Counted from the stretch's first letter, positions 26,765 through 36,012 are shown. The stretch is 64,000 nt of DNA from Thermaerobacter sp. PB12/4term (GCF_003403315.2 NZ_CP048407.1:620001-684000), one strand, 5' to 3'. A program made the numbers and translations. Notes: a model not told the origin generated them from the sequence alone.

Positions 26765-26797
26765 GGCCCCGGGGCGGTGGTTGGCCGCTCCGGGGCC
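26765..26797. terminator. Convergent terminator between livF and the hypothetical gene
   Basis: A 13-pair stem (GGCCCCGGGGCGG with CCGCTCCGGGGCC, one wobble pair, 7-base loop) about 80 bases after livF. Short T-runs flank both sides, so it may work for both converging genes. Confidence 0.6.
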
Positions 26798-26928
26798 TGT
26801 GCTGTTCCAGGTCGGCGCCAGGTCCCCACCGGGCTGGGGCAGGAAGAAAGCGGCAGGCCGGGGAAGATTCCTGGGGCAGACTCCTGCCGGTGCAACCCGC
26901 CGCTCCCCGGCACGGAGCGCGTCCTTGG

Positions 26929-27540
26929 CTACCGGCTGTCCGGTTCCCAGCCGCCTGGCGGCGGGGTCCCGTTGCCGGGAGAAGGGTACGGCCGGTGGCC
27001 GGGTTTGCCGTTCTCCGGGTCGCTGCCGCCGGCGGCTCCGGTGGGGCCGGCCGACGGGCCGGGTTCGTCCGCCCGGGCCGGGCCGGCGGGCGGGGACGAT
27101 GCCGGCGGGACCGGGGACGGCGGCGGGGCCGCAGCCGCGGCTGCGCCTGCGCCTTCCCCCGCAGCGGCGGCCTGGTCGAGGCGGCGGGCGATCCGTTCGA
27201 GTTCCCCGGCGATGCGCCGCAGGTCATCGGCCAGCTGGGCCAGGAGCAGGGCACCGCCGGGTCGTGGCCGGCCGGGGGCAGGGCGGGCGCGCCGCACCAT
27301 CACGCCGGGGTCGCGGGCGGGGTCACCGCCGAAGGCCTGGAGAACCTCCCACCGCATGGCCATCTGCTCGGGGGAGGGTGCGACACGGGGACCCGATGCC
27401 TGCAGCGCCTGGGCAAACCGGTGGCACCCGTCCAGCACGGTGCCGCCCTCGTCCAGGGCCTGCTGGACGAAGGCGATCAGCAACCGGTCGGCCTCCGGCT
27501 CCCAGAAGCGCAGGTGATCGGGGATGCGCAAGGTGCTCAT
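26929..27540 (-). CDS. Hypothetical protein, possibly RsfA/Myb-like
   Basis: A 203-residue protein whose first 60 residues contain WEPEADRLLIAFVQQALDEGG and a later MRWEVLQAFGG. This pattern weakly resembles the RsfA-type Myb-like prespore regulators of Bacillus (acidic-Leu-rich helix, then a Gly, then a W near the end). I do not claim homology. A helical segment (LLLAQLADDLRRIAGELERIARRLDQ) follows, and the last 80 residues are a Pro/Ala/Gly-rich tail. The ATG at 27540 is chosen because GAGGTGA lies 6 bases upstream. It converges on livF and is divergent from the EamA gene. Confidence 0.6.
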   Translation of the reverse strand: MSTLRIPDHLRFWEPEADRLLIAFVQQALDEGGTVLDGCHRFAQALQASGPRVAPSPEQMAMRWEVLQAFGGDPARDPGVMVRRARPAPGRPRPGGALLLAQLADDLRRIAGELERIARRLDQAAAAGEGAGAAAAAAPPPSPVPPASSPPAGPARADEPGPSAGPTGAAGGSDPENGKPGHRPYPSPGNGTPPPGGWEPDSR

Positions 27541-27927
27541 GCCCTTCACCTCGTTTCGCCCGAAGGCAGGTGGTGCGGCCGGGGGCGGGTGCCACGGGCC
27601 GCCCGGAAGAAGGGTCAGGGGCGGATTGCCCGGCGCCAGGACCCATCATGGCGGCCCCGGGTACCGCAAGGGCTCCGGATGCGCCAGCTGTGCTGGAACC
27701 GTCCCTGCAGCCCGGTAAAGTGCCAGGAACCATGGATGGAACCTGGAAAAGTGCCGGAAAACGTTAGATAGTTCTGACAATGTTTCGTCGCCGCAAGGTC
27801 CCGTTCCTTCCGCCCGGGTGCGAGTCCGGCCGGGAAAAACCTGGCTGGAGATCACACCTCGTTCCACGCCGCCCATTATTCCATACGCAGGGGCGGGACG
27901 ACCTCTGGCGCAAGGTGGTGGCGATCG
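27541..27927. other. Divergent intergenic region
   Basis: About 387 bases between the hypothetical gene and the EamA gene. A relatively AT-rich stretch at 27755-27800 is the likely promoter area. Two imperfect direct copies of AAAGTGCC(A/G)GGAA occur near 27718 and 27750. I see no gene here. Confidence 0.4.
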
Positions 27928-28884
27928 GTGGCCTACCTTCTGCTGGCCCTCACCCCCCTGCTCTGGGCGGGCAACTGGACCATCGCCAAGGAACTGGTGC
28001 GCCGCGTGAACCCGGCGGATCTGGTGATGGCCCGGTGGTTTCTGGCATCCCTGGTTTTGGCGCCCATTGTCTACCTGCGGGAAGGCCGGTTGCCACGCCC
28101 GCAGGGAGTAGACTGGCTGTGGATCGCCCTGTGCGGCCTGACGGGGATGGCGGGCTACAACACCTTGCAGTACGTGGCCCAGCAGCAGACCACCAACATC
28201 AACGGCACGTTGATTTACACCGCCTCGCCCGCCCTGACCTTCCTGCTGGCGGTGCCCCTGCTGGGGGAGCGGGTGACGCCCCGGCGGGCGGCGGGCGTGG
28301 TGCTCAGCCTGGCGGGGACCGCATGGATCCTGGCCGGCGGTTCCCTGGAGGTGCTGCGCTCCTGGCGGTTCAACCCCGGCGACGTGCTGATGGTGGTGGC
28401 TTCGGCGGGCTGGGCGGTGTACACCGTGGTGACCCGCTTCGGTACCCGCCGCCTCTCGCCCCTGTCCCTGACCCTGTACGCATCGGCTGCCGGAGCCCTG
28501 ATGATGGCCGCCACCCGGGGAGCCGCCCTGGCCACCGGGAGGGGGGCGTGGAGCCTGTCGGCGGGTGACACCTGGGCGGTGCTTTACATCGGGGTGGTGT
28601 CGTCGGCCGTCGCGTACCTGTTCTGGAACGAGGGGGTGCGGCGAATCGGCGCCGGGGCCGCGTCGATCTTTGCCAACCTGCTGCCGGTGTACACGGCGGT
28701 GCTGTCCACCACGCTGCTGGACGAGCGGCTGACCCTGGCCCACCTGACGGGGGGCCTGGCGGTTCTGGCGGGCGTGTACCTGGTGGCGGCGCCGGCGGGC
28801 GGGACGCGGATGGCGTCGAGCCGCGCCCGGCCACGGGTGGCGCTGCCGGCGGAGCGGCCTTCCGGCCGGCACCTGGAGCGTTGA
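27928..28884 (+). CDS. EamA/DMT-family transporter
   Basis: Ten-helix drug/metabolite transporter of 318 residues with two EamA repeats. The first repeat has LLLALTPLLWAGNWTIAKELVRRVNPADLVMARW and ends LAVPLLGERVTPRRAAGVVLSLAG. The second begins GDVLMVVASAGWAVYTVVTR and ends TTLLDERLTLAHLTGGLAVLAGVYL. Start is GTG 27928 with AAGGTGG about 9 bases upstream. Family members export amino acids or metabolites, but the substrate here is unknown. Two further EamA proteins occur at 54.0 and 56.0 kb. Confidence 0.88.
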   Translation: MAYLLLALTPLLWAGNWTIAKELVRRVNPADLVMARWFLASLVLAPIVYLREGRLPRPQGVDWLWIALCGLTGMAGYNTLQYVAQQQTTNINGTLIYTASPALTFLLAVPLLGERVTPRRAAGVVLSLAGTAWILAGGSLEVLRSWRFNPGDVLMVVASAGWAVYTVVTRFGTRRLSPLSLTLYASAAGALMMAATRGAALATGRGAWSLSAGDTWAVLYIGVVSSAVAYLFWNEGVRRIGAGAASIFANLLPVYTAVLSTTLLDERLTLAHLTGGLAVLAGVYLVAAPAGGTRMASSRARPRVALPAERPSGRHLER

Positions 28885-29248
28885 GATGCGGGCACGGGCC
28901 GCCCGAGCTCGTAAGGCCCGCCGGCGGCACACGGCTCGCCGGCGGCCTCACGGCCCCCTCAGGCCCCGCGGCGCCAGGCGCCGTACAGCGCCTGAAGCGG
29001 CACGGCGGCGGAGGCCGCCAGGCAGCGGAGGCCGCAAGGCCGGAGCGGTGGGAAATCGGCGAAATCTGTGATGAAGGGTCGAGTCAGGCGCGGCCATGGG
29101 GCCGCGCCTTTCGTTGACTTTTCGTTGCTTCCTGTCAGGGCGGCGGGGACGAGCTTCCACCGCCCGACAGAACCTGGCACCCTTCACGGAAGGAAGGCCT
29201 GGCCGGGGCGGCGAACGGTGGCCGGGCACACGGCGGGAGGTGGCAACG
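28885..29248. other. Intergenic region with GC hairpins
   Basis: About 364 bases without a gene. It contains CGCCGGCG inverted repeats near 28920-28945 and the terminator at 29086-29109. No promoter stands out. Confidence 0.4.
29086..29109 (+). terminator. Intrinsic terminator after the EamA gene
   Basis: A 10-base perfect stem AGGCGCGGCC / GGCCGCGCCT with loop ATGG, followed by TTCGTTGACTTTTCGTT. An upstream ATG for the next gene lies inside this loop, which argues against that start. Confidence 0.7.
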
Positions 29249-30838
29249 TTGCCGGGCCGGCGATCCCGAACCAACCCCTGGATTACCGTGGCCATCCTGG
29301 TGGCGCTGCTGGCAGGTGCCGGCTACGGCTGGTGGCGCTCGGAGGGGGACGGTACGGGACCCTCGGGACCGGGTTCGGCGGTCCCCGGCGGTGGGAACCC
29401 TGCTCCAGGAGCCGGCCCGGACCCGGCGGACGAACCGGCCGTGCCGGATCCGGCCCCCGGGCCCGGCCGGGAAGGGGCGGCCGCTGCCAACCCGCTCTGG
29501 CCTTTCATCCAGCCCGTCGACCTCACGGCCGGCGCCGGGCTCTTGCCGCGGCCCGTGGCCATGGAGTCCGAAGGGATGGCAGGCATCCTGGCCGTAGACG
29601 GCGACGCCCTGTGGTTCGCCGGGGCCGCGGGTGACCCGGCGAGGGTCTTCCAGCTGCCGCCGGGCCACCGCTGGGCCAGCCCCGTGGCGCCGTCGCCTGC
29701 CGGCGATGCCGTGGCCTTCCTGACCCGGGCCGAGGCGGGCACACCGTACCTGTGGGTCGTGCGCAGCGATCTGAGCTCCACGCCCTATCCGGTGCCCCGC
29801 GGGCTGGACCGCCCCGGCAGCCTTGCCTGGGCCGGCCCGGATACGGTGGTGGCGGGAGACCCGCCCTTCCAGCTGGAGATCGACTCGGGCCGCTGGTCCC
29901 GCCTGCCGGGGTCCGGCCTGATCTGGGCGGGGCCACCGTCGCCCGCCGGGCGCTGGTGGGTGTACGGTGCCGCGGCCGAGGAGGGCGGTGCGGGCCCCGA
30001 TCTTTATCTGGTCGACCACCGCCAGGGCGGAGTCCGTCCCCTGGATCTGGCCGGGGGCGAGCAGTCGGCGCTTCCGGGCCCCTGGCTGGCCGAGGACCGT
30101 TTCCTTGCGGCGCTGGGAGAACCGGTGCAGCCGGGTGAGCCAAGGGAGCGGGCCGGCCCGGCAGGGGCTGGTCCGGGGGCAGGCGGGGGAGCCGGGGCCG
30201 GTTCGCCTGCCGGGTCCGCCGCGGGCTCCGGGACGGCACCGGCACCGGGTTCCACTGGTTCGGCAGGGGAACCTGCCGCCGGTCCTGCGGGCGGTCCGGT
30301 GGCGGCGCCGGTGGTTCAGCAGCTTGTCGTGGTCGACGCCGGGACGGGCGAGAAGAGCACCTTGTTTGACGCGCCCCCCGGCGAGCGCTGGCAGGTGGTG
30401 GCCGCCAGCCCGGGCGGCCGCTGGGTGGTGCTGGCCCCGGTGGCCGGCGAAGGGGGATGGCGCCTGCTGGACACCGTGTCGGGGCGTACCCAGGATCTCC
30501 CCTCGGGAGTGGCGGCAGCGGGTGCGGTGTGGGGCGGCGGCACGTGGCTCTTCTACCTGGCTCCGGACCCGGCGGCCGGGGCCGGCGCCCTGCGCCTGGT
30601 CGCTCACCAGCTGCCCGGGGCGGAAGATGAGCCGGGCACCGCTGAGGGGGGCGCCAACCCCCAGGGGTCCTGGCCGGCCCTTCGCCCGCAACCCGCCGCC
30701 GTGCGCCGGCTGCTGGCGGTCGACGCGGCGGCCGGCGTGGCCTGGGTGGAACTGGTTCCCGCCGGCTCGGCCGCACCTGCGGCGGCCCGGTGGGTGATGT
30801 TGGAAGGGCGGCTTGAGCCGGTAAGGGGGCGTCATTAG
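29249..30838 (+). CDS. Membrane-anchored propeller-like protein, unknown function
   Basis: A 529-residue protein with an N-terminal anchor (PWITVAILVALLAGAGYGWW), a Pro/Gly/Ala-rich linker of about 70 residues, and an extracytoplasmic domain. That domain has repeated short strands such as LAVDGDALWFAGAAGDPARVF, PYLWVVRSDLSSTPYPVPRGL and RWWVYGAAAEEGGAGPDLYLVD, suggestive of a TolB/WD40-like beta-propeller. A second Gly/Ala-rich stretch interrupts it around residues 295-350. The TTG at 29249 has GGGAGG 8 bases upstream; the frame is open further back but runs through a terminator. I do not recognise the family. Confidence 0.65.
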   Translation: MPGRRSRTNPWITVAILVALLAGAGYGWWRSEGDGTGPSGPGSAVPGGGNPAPGAGPDPADEPAVPDPAPGPGREGAAAANPLWPFIQPVDLTAGAGLLPRPVAMESEGMAGILAVDGDALWFAGAAGDPARVFQLPPGHRWASPVAPSPAGDAVAFLTRAEAGTPYLWVVRSDLSSTPYPVPRGLDRPGSLAWAGPDTVVAGDPPFQLEIDSGRWSRLPGSGLIWAGPPSPAGRWWVYGAAAEEGGAGPDLYLVDHRQGGVRPLDLAGGEQSALPGPWLAEDRFLAALGEPVQPGEPRERAGPAGAGPGAGGGAGAGSPAGSAAGSGTAPAPGSTGSAGEPAAGPAGGPVAAPVVQQLVVVDAGTGEKSTLFDAPPGERWQVVAASPGGRWVVLAPVAGEGGWRLLDTVSGRTQDLPSGVAAAGAVWGGGTWLFYLAPDPAAGAGALRLVAHQLPGAEDEPGTAEGGANPQGSWPALRPQPAAVRRLLAVDAAAGVAWVELVPAGSAAPAAARWVMLEGRLEPVRGRH

Positions 30839-30903
30839 ACCGTGACCACTCCTTGCACACCCCAGGCCTCCTAGACAGGCAAAAGGAAGGACATGCCGCC
30901 GAA

Positions 30904-30919
30904 CTTGTATAGATATCCA
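30904..30919 (+). promoter_or_regulatory. Candidate operator upstream of nagZ
   Basis: CTTGTATAGATATCCA lies about 30 bases before the nagZ start and resembles the TGGTATAGACCA-type sites bound by NagR/HutC-type GntR regulators. A similar site (GTGGTATATACAT) precedes the PTS gene, and a HutC-type regulator is encoded in the same cluster. TATAGA within it may also be the -10 element. Confidence 0.4.
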
Positions 30920-30948
30920 GTGTAGAGTCCCAAAGGGGGTGCCGTGCG

Positions 30949-32766
30949 GTGCGGCGTGTTAGTCTGTACGGGCGGTGGCTGGCAGGGTGGATCGCCCTCG
31001 CCATGATGCTCGCCCTGGCCGGGGTTCCCACTCGGGCGGCAGGTTTCACGGATGCCGGCTGGGCCGGTGTACCCAAGAGGGGGTGGCAAGATGACGAGGT
31101 GCGCCGCGGGTGGATCCAGCGTTTTATCGCCCACATGACGCTGGAGGAAAAGGTGGGCCAGATGTTCATGATCGACGTCTACGGCCGGACTCCCACCGAT
31201 CCCGCATATGAAGATGAAAACCTTGCGTCCGGGCGTGGCGTCCGCAACTTTGCCGAAGCGATCGAACGTTATCACGTGGGCGGGTTCATCTACTTCAACT
31301 GGAACGGGAACATCGGCGTCCCTCTTGATCCCCAGCAGGTGCAGGACCTGTCCAACGGGCTGCAGGAGCTTGCACGGAAACAGCGGATACCCATTCCTCT
31401 TCTCATCGCAACCGACCAGGAAGGGGGCATCGTTGCCCGGGTGCGGCAACCAGCAACCGAGTTCCCCGGCAACATGGCCCTGGGCGCAACGCGCTCCCCG
31501 CAACTGGCTCATCAGGCCGCTCGAATGACCGCTCGGGAACTGCGGGCGCTGGGAATCAATATGAACCTGGCGCCGGTGCTTGACGTCAACGTGAATCCGT
31601 CGAACCCGGTCATTGGGGTACGCTCTTTTGGCGAGGATCCCGAACTCGTGGCGGACCTGGGGGTGGCGCAGGTCCTCGGCTACCAGGACGAGGGCGTGAT
31701 CGCCACGGTGAAGCATTTCCCGGGACACGGGGACACCAATGTCGATTCCCACTATGGCTTGCCGATCATCCACCATGACCGCGCAACCCTCGACCGGGTT
31801 GACCTGGCCCCGTTCAAAGCTGCCATCGCTGCAGGTGTCGATGCGGTGATGACAGCGCACATTGTGGTTCCGGCGCTGGATGACTCGGGATTACCGGCAA
31901 CCTTGTCGCGTCCGATCCTAACGGACCTGCTCCGGGAGGAGCTGGGCTTTGACGGTGTCATTATCACTGACGCATTAGGGATGCAGGGTGCTCAGGTGTT
32001 GCCGCCCGAGCGAATTCCTGTGGAGGCAATCAAGGCGGGAGCCGACATCTTGCTCATGCCTCCCGACGTGGCCCTGGCCTATGAGGCCGTTCTGGACGCT
32101 GTCCGCCGCGGCGAAATCTCCGAACGGCGGATCGATCAGTCGGTTGCCCGCATCCTCGAACTGAAGATGCGGCGGGGGTTATTCGAATGGGAGTTGCCCG
32201 GCAGGGATGACCTGGCCGTCCTGGGACATGCCGACCATCGGGCTGTCTCCCAGCGGATCGCCGACGGAAGCATCACCCTGCTGCGGAACACGGGCAATGT
32301 CCTGCCCCTGCTGGCCGGTTCCCGCGTTTTCGTGGTGGGGCCCCAAACGGCTGGTTCCATGATCCTGGAGCGTGAGTTGCAGGCCAGAGGGCTGAGGGTA
32401 ACAGCACTGGTTACAGGACTCAATCCCACGGTCGCCGAGAGGGATGAAGCGGTACGCCGGGCGGGCGATGCCGACGTGGTGGTGGTCACCACCTATAACG
32501 CCGCCTCCTATCCCGGTCAACGCCAGCTGGTGGAGCGGCTGGCGGGAACGAACCAGCCGGTTGTGGTGGCCGCTACCCGGAATCCTTATGACGCCGCCGT
32601 GTTGCCTCCCACAGCCGGTTATGTGGTGACCTACGGTTACCAGCCCGTTTCCCTGGTGGCACTGGCTCGCGTACTGGTGGGCGAGGTGAACCCCTCCGGC
32701 CTGCTACCGGTGACCATTCCCGGCCTGTTCCCCTATGGGGCAGGACTCAGGTATCCGGCACCTTGA
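30949..32766 (+). CDS. nagZ: Glycoside hydrolase family 3 beta-N-acetylglucosaminidase (NagZ type)
   Basis: Removes GlcNAc from the ends of peptidoglycan fragments. The 605-residue precursor has a signal peptide (about 1-30) and a GH3 catalytic domain with MTLEEKVGQMFMIDVYG, the His/Asp acid-base loop VKHFPGHGDTNVDSH (His256), and the nucleophile region VIITDALGMQG (Asp341). A C-terminal GH3 domain follows. This two-domain secreted layout matches Bacillus NagZ rather than the short cytoplasmic Gram-negative enzyme. GTG 30949 follows AAGGGGGT. The next gene, NamZ, releases the MurNAc that NagZ exposes. Base composition is somewhat less GC-rich than in flanking genes. Confidence 0.9.
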   Translation: MRRVSLYGRWLAGWIALAMMLALAGVPTRAAGFTDAGWAGVPKRGWQDDEVRRGWIQRFIAHMTLEEKVGQMFMIDVYGRTPTDPAYEDENLASGRGVRNFAEAIERYHVGGFIYFNWNGNIGVPLDPQQVQDLSNGLQELARKQRIPIPLLIATDQEGGIVARVRQPATEFPGNMALGATRSPQLAHQAARMTARELRALGINMNLAPVLDVNVNPSNPVIGVRSFGEDPELVADLGVAQVLGYQDEGVIATVKHFPGHGDTNVDSHYGLPIIHHDRATLDRVDLAPFKAAIAAGVDAVMTAHIVVPALDDSGLPATLSRPILTDLLREELGFDGVIITDALGMQGAQVLPPERIPVEAIKAGADILLMPPDVALAYEAVLDAVRRGEISERRIDQSVARILELKMRRGLFEWELPGRDDLAVLGHADHRAVSQRIADGSITLLRNTGNVLPLLAGSRVFVVGPQTAGSMILERELQARGLRVTALVTGLNPTVAERDEAVRRAGDADVVVVTTYNAASYPGQRQLVERLAGTNQPVVVAATRNPYDAAVLPPTAGYVVTYGYQPVSLVALARVLVGEVNPSGLLPVTIPGLFPYGAGLRYPAP

Positions 32767-32781
32767 AAAGGGGTGTTGATT

Positions 32782-34101
32782 GTGGCGATCGGTGCGCAAC
32801 GCTGGCGGTGGCGGGCCGTTACGGCCATACTGGCGGGAGTGACAATCCTGGCCTTGCTCGCCCAGTTGTTCACCGTTCTCGTCCTTGAGCAGCGGCATGT
32901 CGCTGCCCGGCGCCGGGTGCGTACGGGCCTTGAAGTCCTACTTACAGACCGCCTAGACCTGATCCGTGGGAAACGCGTCGGGATCATAACAAATCCCACT
33001 GGTGTTCTGCCCGACCTGCGGCATGGGGTGGACGCCCTGGCCACCGCCGAGGGCGTCCATGTGGTGGCCATATTCGGACCCGAGCATGGTTTTCGTGGTT
33101 CGGCCCAGGCCGGCGGATCAGAAGGGAGTTACGTTGACGAGCGCACGGGGGTGCCAGTGTACGACCTCTACGGAAAGAACCGCGATGCCATAGCCCAGTT
33201 GTTCCAGAACACCGGCGTAGAGGTGGTCCTGTTCGATATACAGGATGTCGGCACCCGCTACTACACGTACATCTGGACCATGGCCGACGCCCTTGAAGCT
33301 GCCGCGCTTGCCGGAACAGAGTTCATCGTTCTAGACCGACCCAACCCCACAGGTGGAATCCAGGCGGAAGGACCCGTGCTTCACCCCGAATACAGCAGTT
33401 TCGTCGGTCGCTACCCCATAGCCCAGCGGCACGGGATGACCGTGGGGGAACTGGCCCTTCTATTCAACGACCGCTTTGTTCCTGATCGCACCGGGGGCCG
33501 GCGAGCCCAGCTAACGGTGATTCCCATGCAGGGCTGGTTCCGCGACATGTACTATGAGGAAACCGGCCTGCCCTGGGTGATGCCGTCGCCTAATATGCCG
33601 ACTGTCGACACCGCCATGGCCTACATCGGAATGGGGCTTATGGAGGGTACTAACCTGTCGGAGGGAAGGGGGACGACCCGCCCATTTGAGCTAATCGGTG
33701 CGCCGTACATCGACTGGCAACTCAGTCACCGTCTCGCTCATGCCAAGCTGCCCGGCGTGCGCTTTCGTGAGGCGTATTTCGCGCCCACGTTCAGCAAATA
33801 TGCCGGCCGAACCATCGGCGGAATCCAGCTGTATGTGACGGACCGGGACGAGTTTGACCCAATTCGCACGGCCATCACCATCATCGTTGAAACGAAGCGT
33901 CTGTACGGTGACAGGTTTCAGTGGCGATCTGACTTCTGGATCGACCGTTTGACGGGCTCCACCCAGGTCAGGACGGCGGTAGATGCCGGGCAAAGCCCTG
34001 AGGCCATCGTCGCGGGATGGCAAGACGAGCTGGCAGAGTTCCGCGCCCTTAGGGAGCAGTATTTGCTATATGGTCTGCGTGGTAACGGCCGGTACCGGTA
34101 G
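32782..34101 (+). CDS. namZ: Exo-beta-N-acetylmuramidase (NamZ, DUF1343/GH171)
   Basis: Releases MurNAc from the non-reducing end of peptidoglycan fragments, working with NagZ. The 439-residue product has an N-terminal membrane anchor (AVTAILAGVTILALLAQLFTVLVL) and the DUF1343 fold. Landmarks are GIITNPTGVLPDLRHGVDAL, FGPEHGFRGSAQAG, DIQDVGTRYYTYIWTMADAL, VLDRPNPTGG and PSPNMPTVDTAMAY. The GTG at 32782 is chosen because AAAAGGGG sits 8 bases upstream; GTG 32773 is too close to it. It lies 15 bases after nagZ and must be cotranscribed. The assignment relies on family knowledge of Bacillus NamZ and on this cluster. Confidence 0.88.
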   Translation: MAIGAQRWRWRAVTAILAGVTILALLAQLFTVLVLEQRHVAARRRVRTGLEVLLTDRLDLIRGKRVGIITNPTGVLPDLRHGVDALATAEGVHVVAIFGPEHGFRGSAQAGGSEGSYVDERTGVPVYDLYGKNRDAIAQLFQNTGVEVVLFDIQDVGTRYYTYIWTMADALEAAALAGTEFIVLDRPNPTGGIQAEGPVLHPEYSSFVGRYPIAQRHGMTVGELALLFNDRFVPDRTGGRRAQLTVIPMQGWFRDMYYEETGLPWVMPSPNMPTVDTAMAYIGMGLMEGTNLSEGRGTTRPFELIGAPYIDWQLSHRLAHAKLPGVRFREAYFAPTFSKYAGRTIGGIQLYVTDRDEFDPIRTAITIIVETKRLYGDRFQWRSDFWIDRLTGSTQVRTAVDAGQSPEAIVAGWQDELAEFRALREQYLLYGLRGNGRYR

Positions 34102-34114
34102 AGTCCGGCGATAC

Positions 34115-34126
34115 GGGGGGGGGGGG
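34115..34126 (+). repeat. Run of 12 G residues
   Basis: A mononucleotide G tract between namZ and the PTS gene. It overlaps the hairpin at 34121-34147. Such tracts can slip during replication, but they are also a common place for sequencing error. Confidence 0.8.
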
Positions 34127-34147
34127 CGGGCAGGGAGCCCGCCCCCC
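34121..34147 (+). terminator. GC hairpin after namZ
   Basis: GGGGGGCGGGC pairs with GCCCGCCCCCC (11 pairs, 5-base loop), followed by GCCTTGTC. It may terminate the nagZ-namZ transcript or reduce read-through into the PTS gene; the T-run is poor. Confidence 0.45.
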
Positions 34148-34252
34148 GCCTTGTCAGGGAGCTCCAACTGCCGGGAAAACGGGCTACAGCCCGCCGCAGG
34201 TATGTGGGATGGCGGGTGATCTAGCACGGGGAGCAGGAAACAAGACGGCCCA

Positions 34253-34268
34253 AGTGGTATATACATTA
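34253..34268 (+). promoter_or_regulatory. Candidate operator upstream of the PTS gene
   Basis: AGTGGTATATACATTA is the most AT-rich spot before the PTS gene and matches the GTATADAYAT core shared with the site before nagZ. It is a candidate for the HutC-type regulator encoded at 37008, and probably overlaps the promoter. Confidence 0.4.
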
Positions 34269-34335
34269 TGCCCAGTCCTGGCCGGTGGCAACGGCCGGGA
34301 TGGAGCGAGACATCCCGCGAAGGGGGTGCGTCCGC

Positions 34336-35712
34336 GTGGCCCAGGAGGAATCCATCGCGCGGAGCATACTGGACGTGGTGGGCCGGGCTAACGTCCGGTC
34401 AGCGGAACACTGCATGACGCGCCTGCGCCTGGAATTGGTCGATGCCGGCTCCGTCGACCAGAACCAGCTCAAGAAGATCAGCGGCGTCAAGGGCGTTGTG
34501 CGGACCGGCAGCCAGTTGCAGATCATCTTTGGTCCTGGGCTGGCCGAGCGGGTCACCGCAGCGGTTGCCAGCGAGCTGAAGTCCGGGCAGGGCGGCCCGG
34601 CGCAGGCTCCGGCGCGAACCCAGAGCACCATCGAGCAGAAGGCAGCATCCCCCGGTGTACGTGGTTTCCTCAAGAAGATCGCCAACATCTTTCTTCCTCT
34701 ACTGCCTGCCATCATCGGTAGCGGTCTCATCATCGGCCTCACCAACTTCTTCGTTCGCATCGGGTGGATCACGGACCAGACCACCGTCGCCGGAGTGCCC
34801 CTTCTGGCCGTGCTGCAGGTCCTTGGCGGTACGTTTCTTGGCTTCATGCACATTCTGGTCGGGATGAACGCGGCGCGGGAGTACGGAGGCCCCGGGGCCA
34901 TCGGCGCACTGGCCGGCATGCTTCTGATCGCTCCCAGCTTGCAGAACATTCCCAACATGGCCCCCGGCCGTGGCGGCATCATCGGGGCTCTGATCGCAGG
35001 TGCCTTTCTCGGATGGCTGTACAAGACGGTGAACCGCCGCATGCCGGACACCATCAGCGTCATGGCGACGCCGTTCATCACGGTGCTGGTTGGTGGTGCC
35101 GTGATCCTGTTCGTCGTCCAGCCGATCGGCTTCTACGCGTCCAACTGGATTGCTACTGGCGTCAAGGCGCTGCTGGACGTGGGCGGCCCCCTGGTGGGCG
35201 CGGTGCTGGCGGGAACCTTCCTACCTATGGTGATGCTGGGCATCCATCAGGGTACCGTCCCCATTCACGTGGAACTGATCAACTCCCTGGGCAATACGCC
35301 GCTGCTGCCGATCCTGGCCATGGCCGGCGCAGGCCAGGTGGGCGCCTCGCTGGCCGTCTATGTGAAAACGCGGGATCGGGAGTTGCGGCAGATCATCCTC
35401 AGCGCGCTACCGGTGGGAATCCTGGGCATCGGCGAGCCGCTGATCTATGGTGTAACGCTACCGCTGGGCCGGCCGTTCATCGCCGCCTGTCTGGGGGGCG
35501 CAGTGGGCGGTGCCTTCATCGCCGTCACCAAGATCGGTGCCCTGGCCCTGGGCGTATCGGGTGTGCTGCTGGCGTTCCTGGTGACCAGCCCGGTCCTTTA
35601 CCTGCTGGGCATCCTGATCTCGTACGCCGCCGGCTTTGCCATCGCGTACGTCATGGGCTTCGACGAGAGCCTGGCCCAGAACAGCCGGACCTTCGCCTTC
35701 ACCGCGGACTGA
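34336..35712 (+). CDS. murP: PTS system N-acetylmuramic acid-type EIIBC component
   Basis: Imports and phosphorylates MurNAc (or a related sugar) at C6. The 458-residue protein has an N-terminal EIIB domain with the phospho-cysteine in SAEHCMTRLRLEL (Cys26), a linker, and a ten-helix EIIC domain. That domain carries FLPLLPAIIGSGLIIGLTNF, LGIHQGTVPIHVEL and the conserved GIGEPLIYGVTLPLGRPF motif. No EIIA domain is fused, so it must borrow an EIIA from elsewhere, as MurP enzymes do. The GTG at 34336 is 8 bases from AGGGGGT. MurP is preferred over sucrose or trehalose permeases because murQ follows. Confidence 0.87.
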   Translation: MAQEESIARSILDVVGRANVRSAEHCMTRLRLELVDAGSVDQNQLKKISGVKGVVRTGSQLQIIFGPGLAERVTAAVASELKSGQGGPAQAPARTQSTIEQKAASPGVRGFLKKIANIFLPLLPAIIGSGLIIGLTNFFVRIGWITDQTTVAGVPLLAVLQVLGGTFLGFMHILVGMNAAREYGGPGAIGALAGMLLIAPSLQNIPNMAPGRGGIIGALIAGAFLGWLYKTVNRRMPDTISVMATPFITVLVGGAVILFVVQPIGFYASNWIATGVKALLDVGGPLVGAVLAGTFLPMVMLGIHQGTVPIHVELINSLGNTPLLPILAMAGAGQVGASLAVYVKTRDRELRQIILSALPVGILGIGEPLIYGVTLPLGRPFIAACLGGAVGGAFIAVTKIGALALGVSGVLLAFLVTSPVLYLLGILISYAAGFAIAYVMGFDESLAQNSRTFAFTAD

Positions 35713-36012
35713 CCGTGTCAACCGGTGTGCCGGTGGCGATGGGGCGGGCACCGGCCCTACCGACCTCCCGCAAACCGCCTTCCCGAACTGGCACGAGGCC
35801 GGCCGCAGCGGGCGGCCGGCCTCGATGTTCGATCCTGGGGAACGGGCGCTGGTGCAAGAACGGACGCTACGGAGCCCAGCGCTCCGGCCGTCCAGGTGGT
35901 CCAGCGGGCTGCCCAGAGCGGTGCGGGAGGGGGCGCCAGCAGATCCAATGGCTGCGGAAGATTAGGCCGTGAGCAAGGACTATTGGGGAAGGGCTACAAA
36001 GGGGGCAACAAG
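35713..36012. other. Gap between murP and murQ with a hairpin
   Basis: Three hundred bases without a gene. A 13-base perfect inverted repeat (arms 35794-35806 and 35812-35824, 5-base loop) lies in it without a T-tract, so it may be an mRNA-processing or stabilising hairpin rather than a terminator. Confidence 0.45.
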
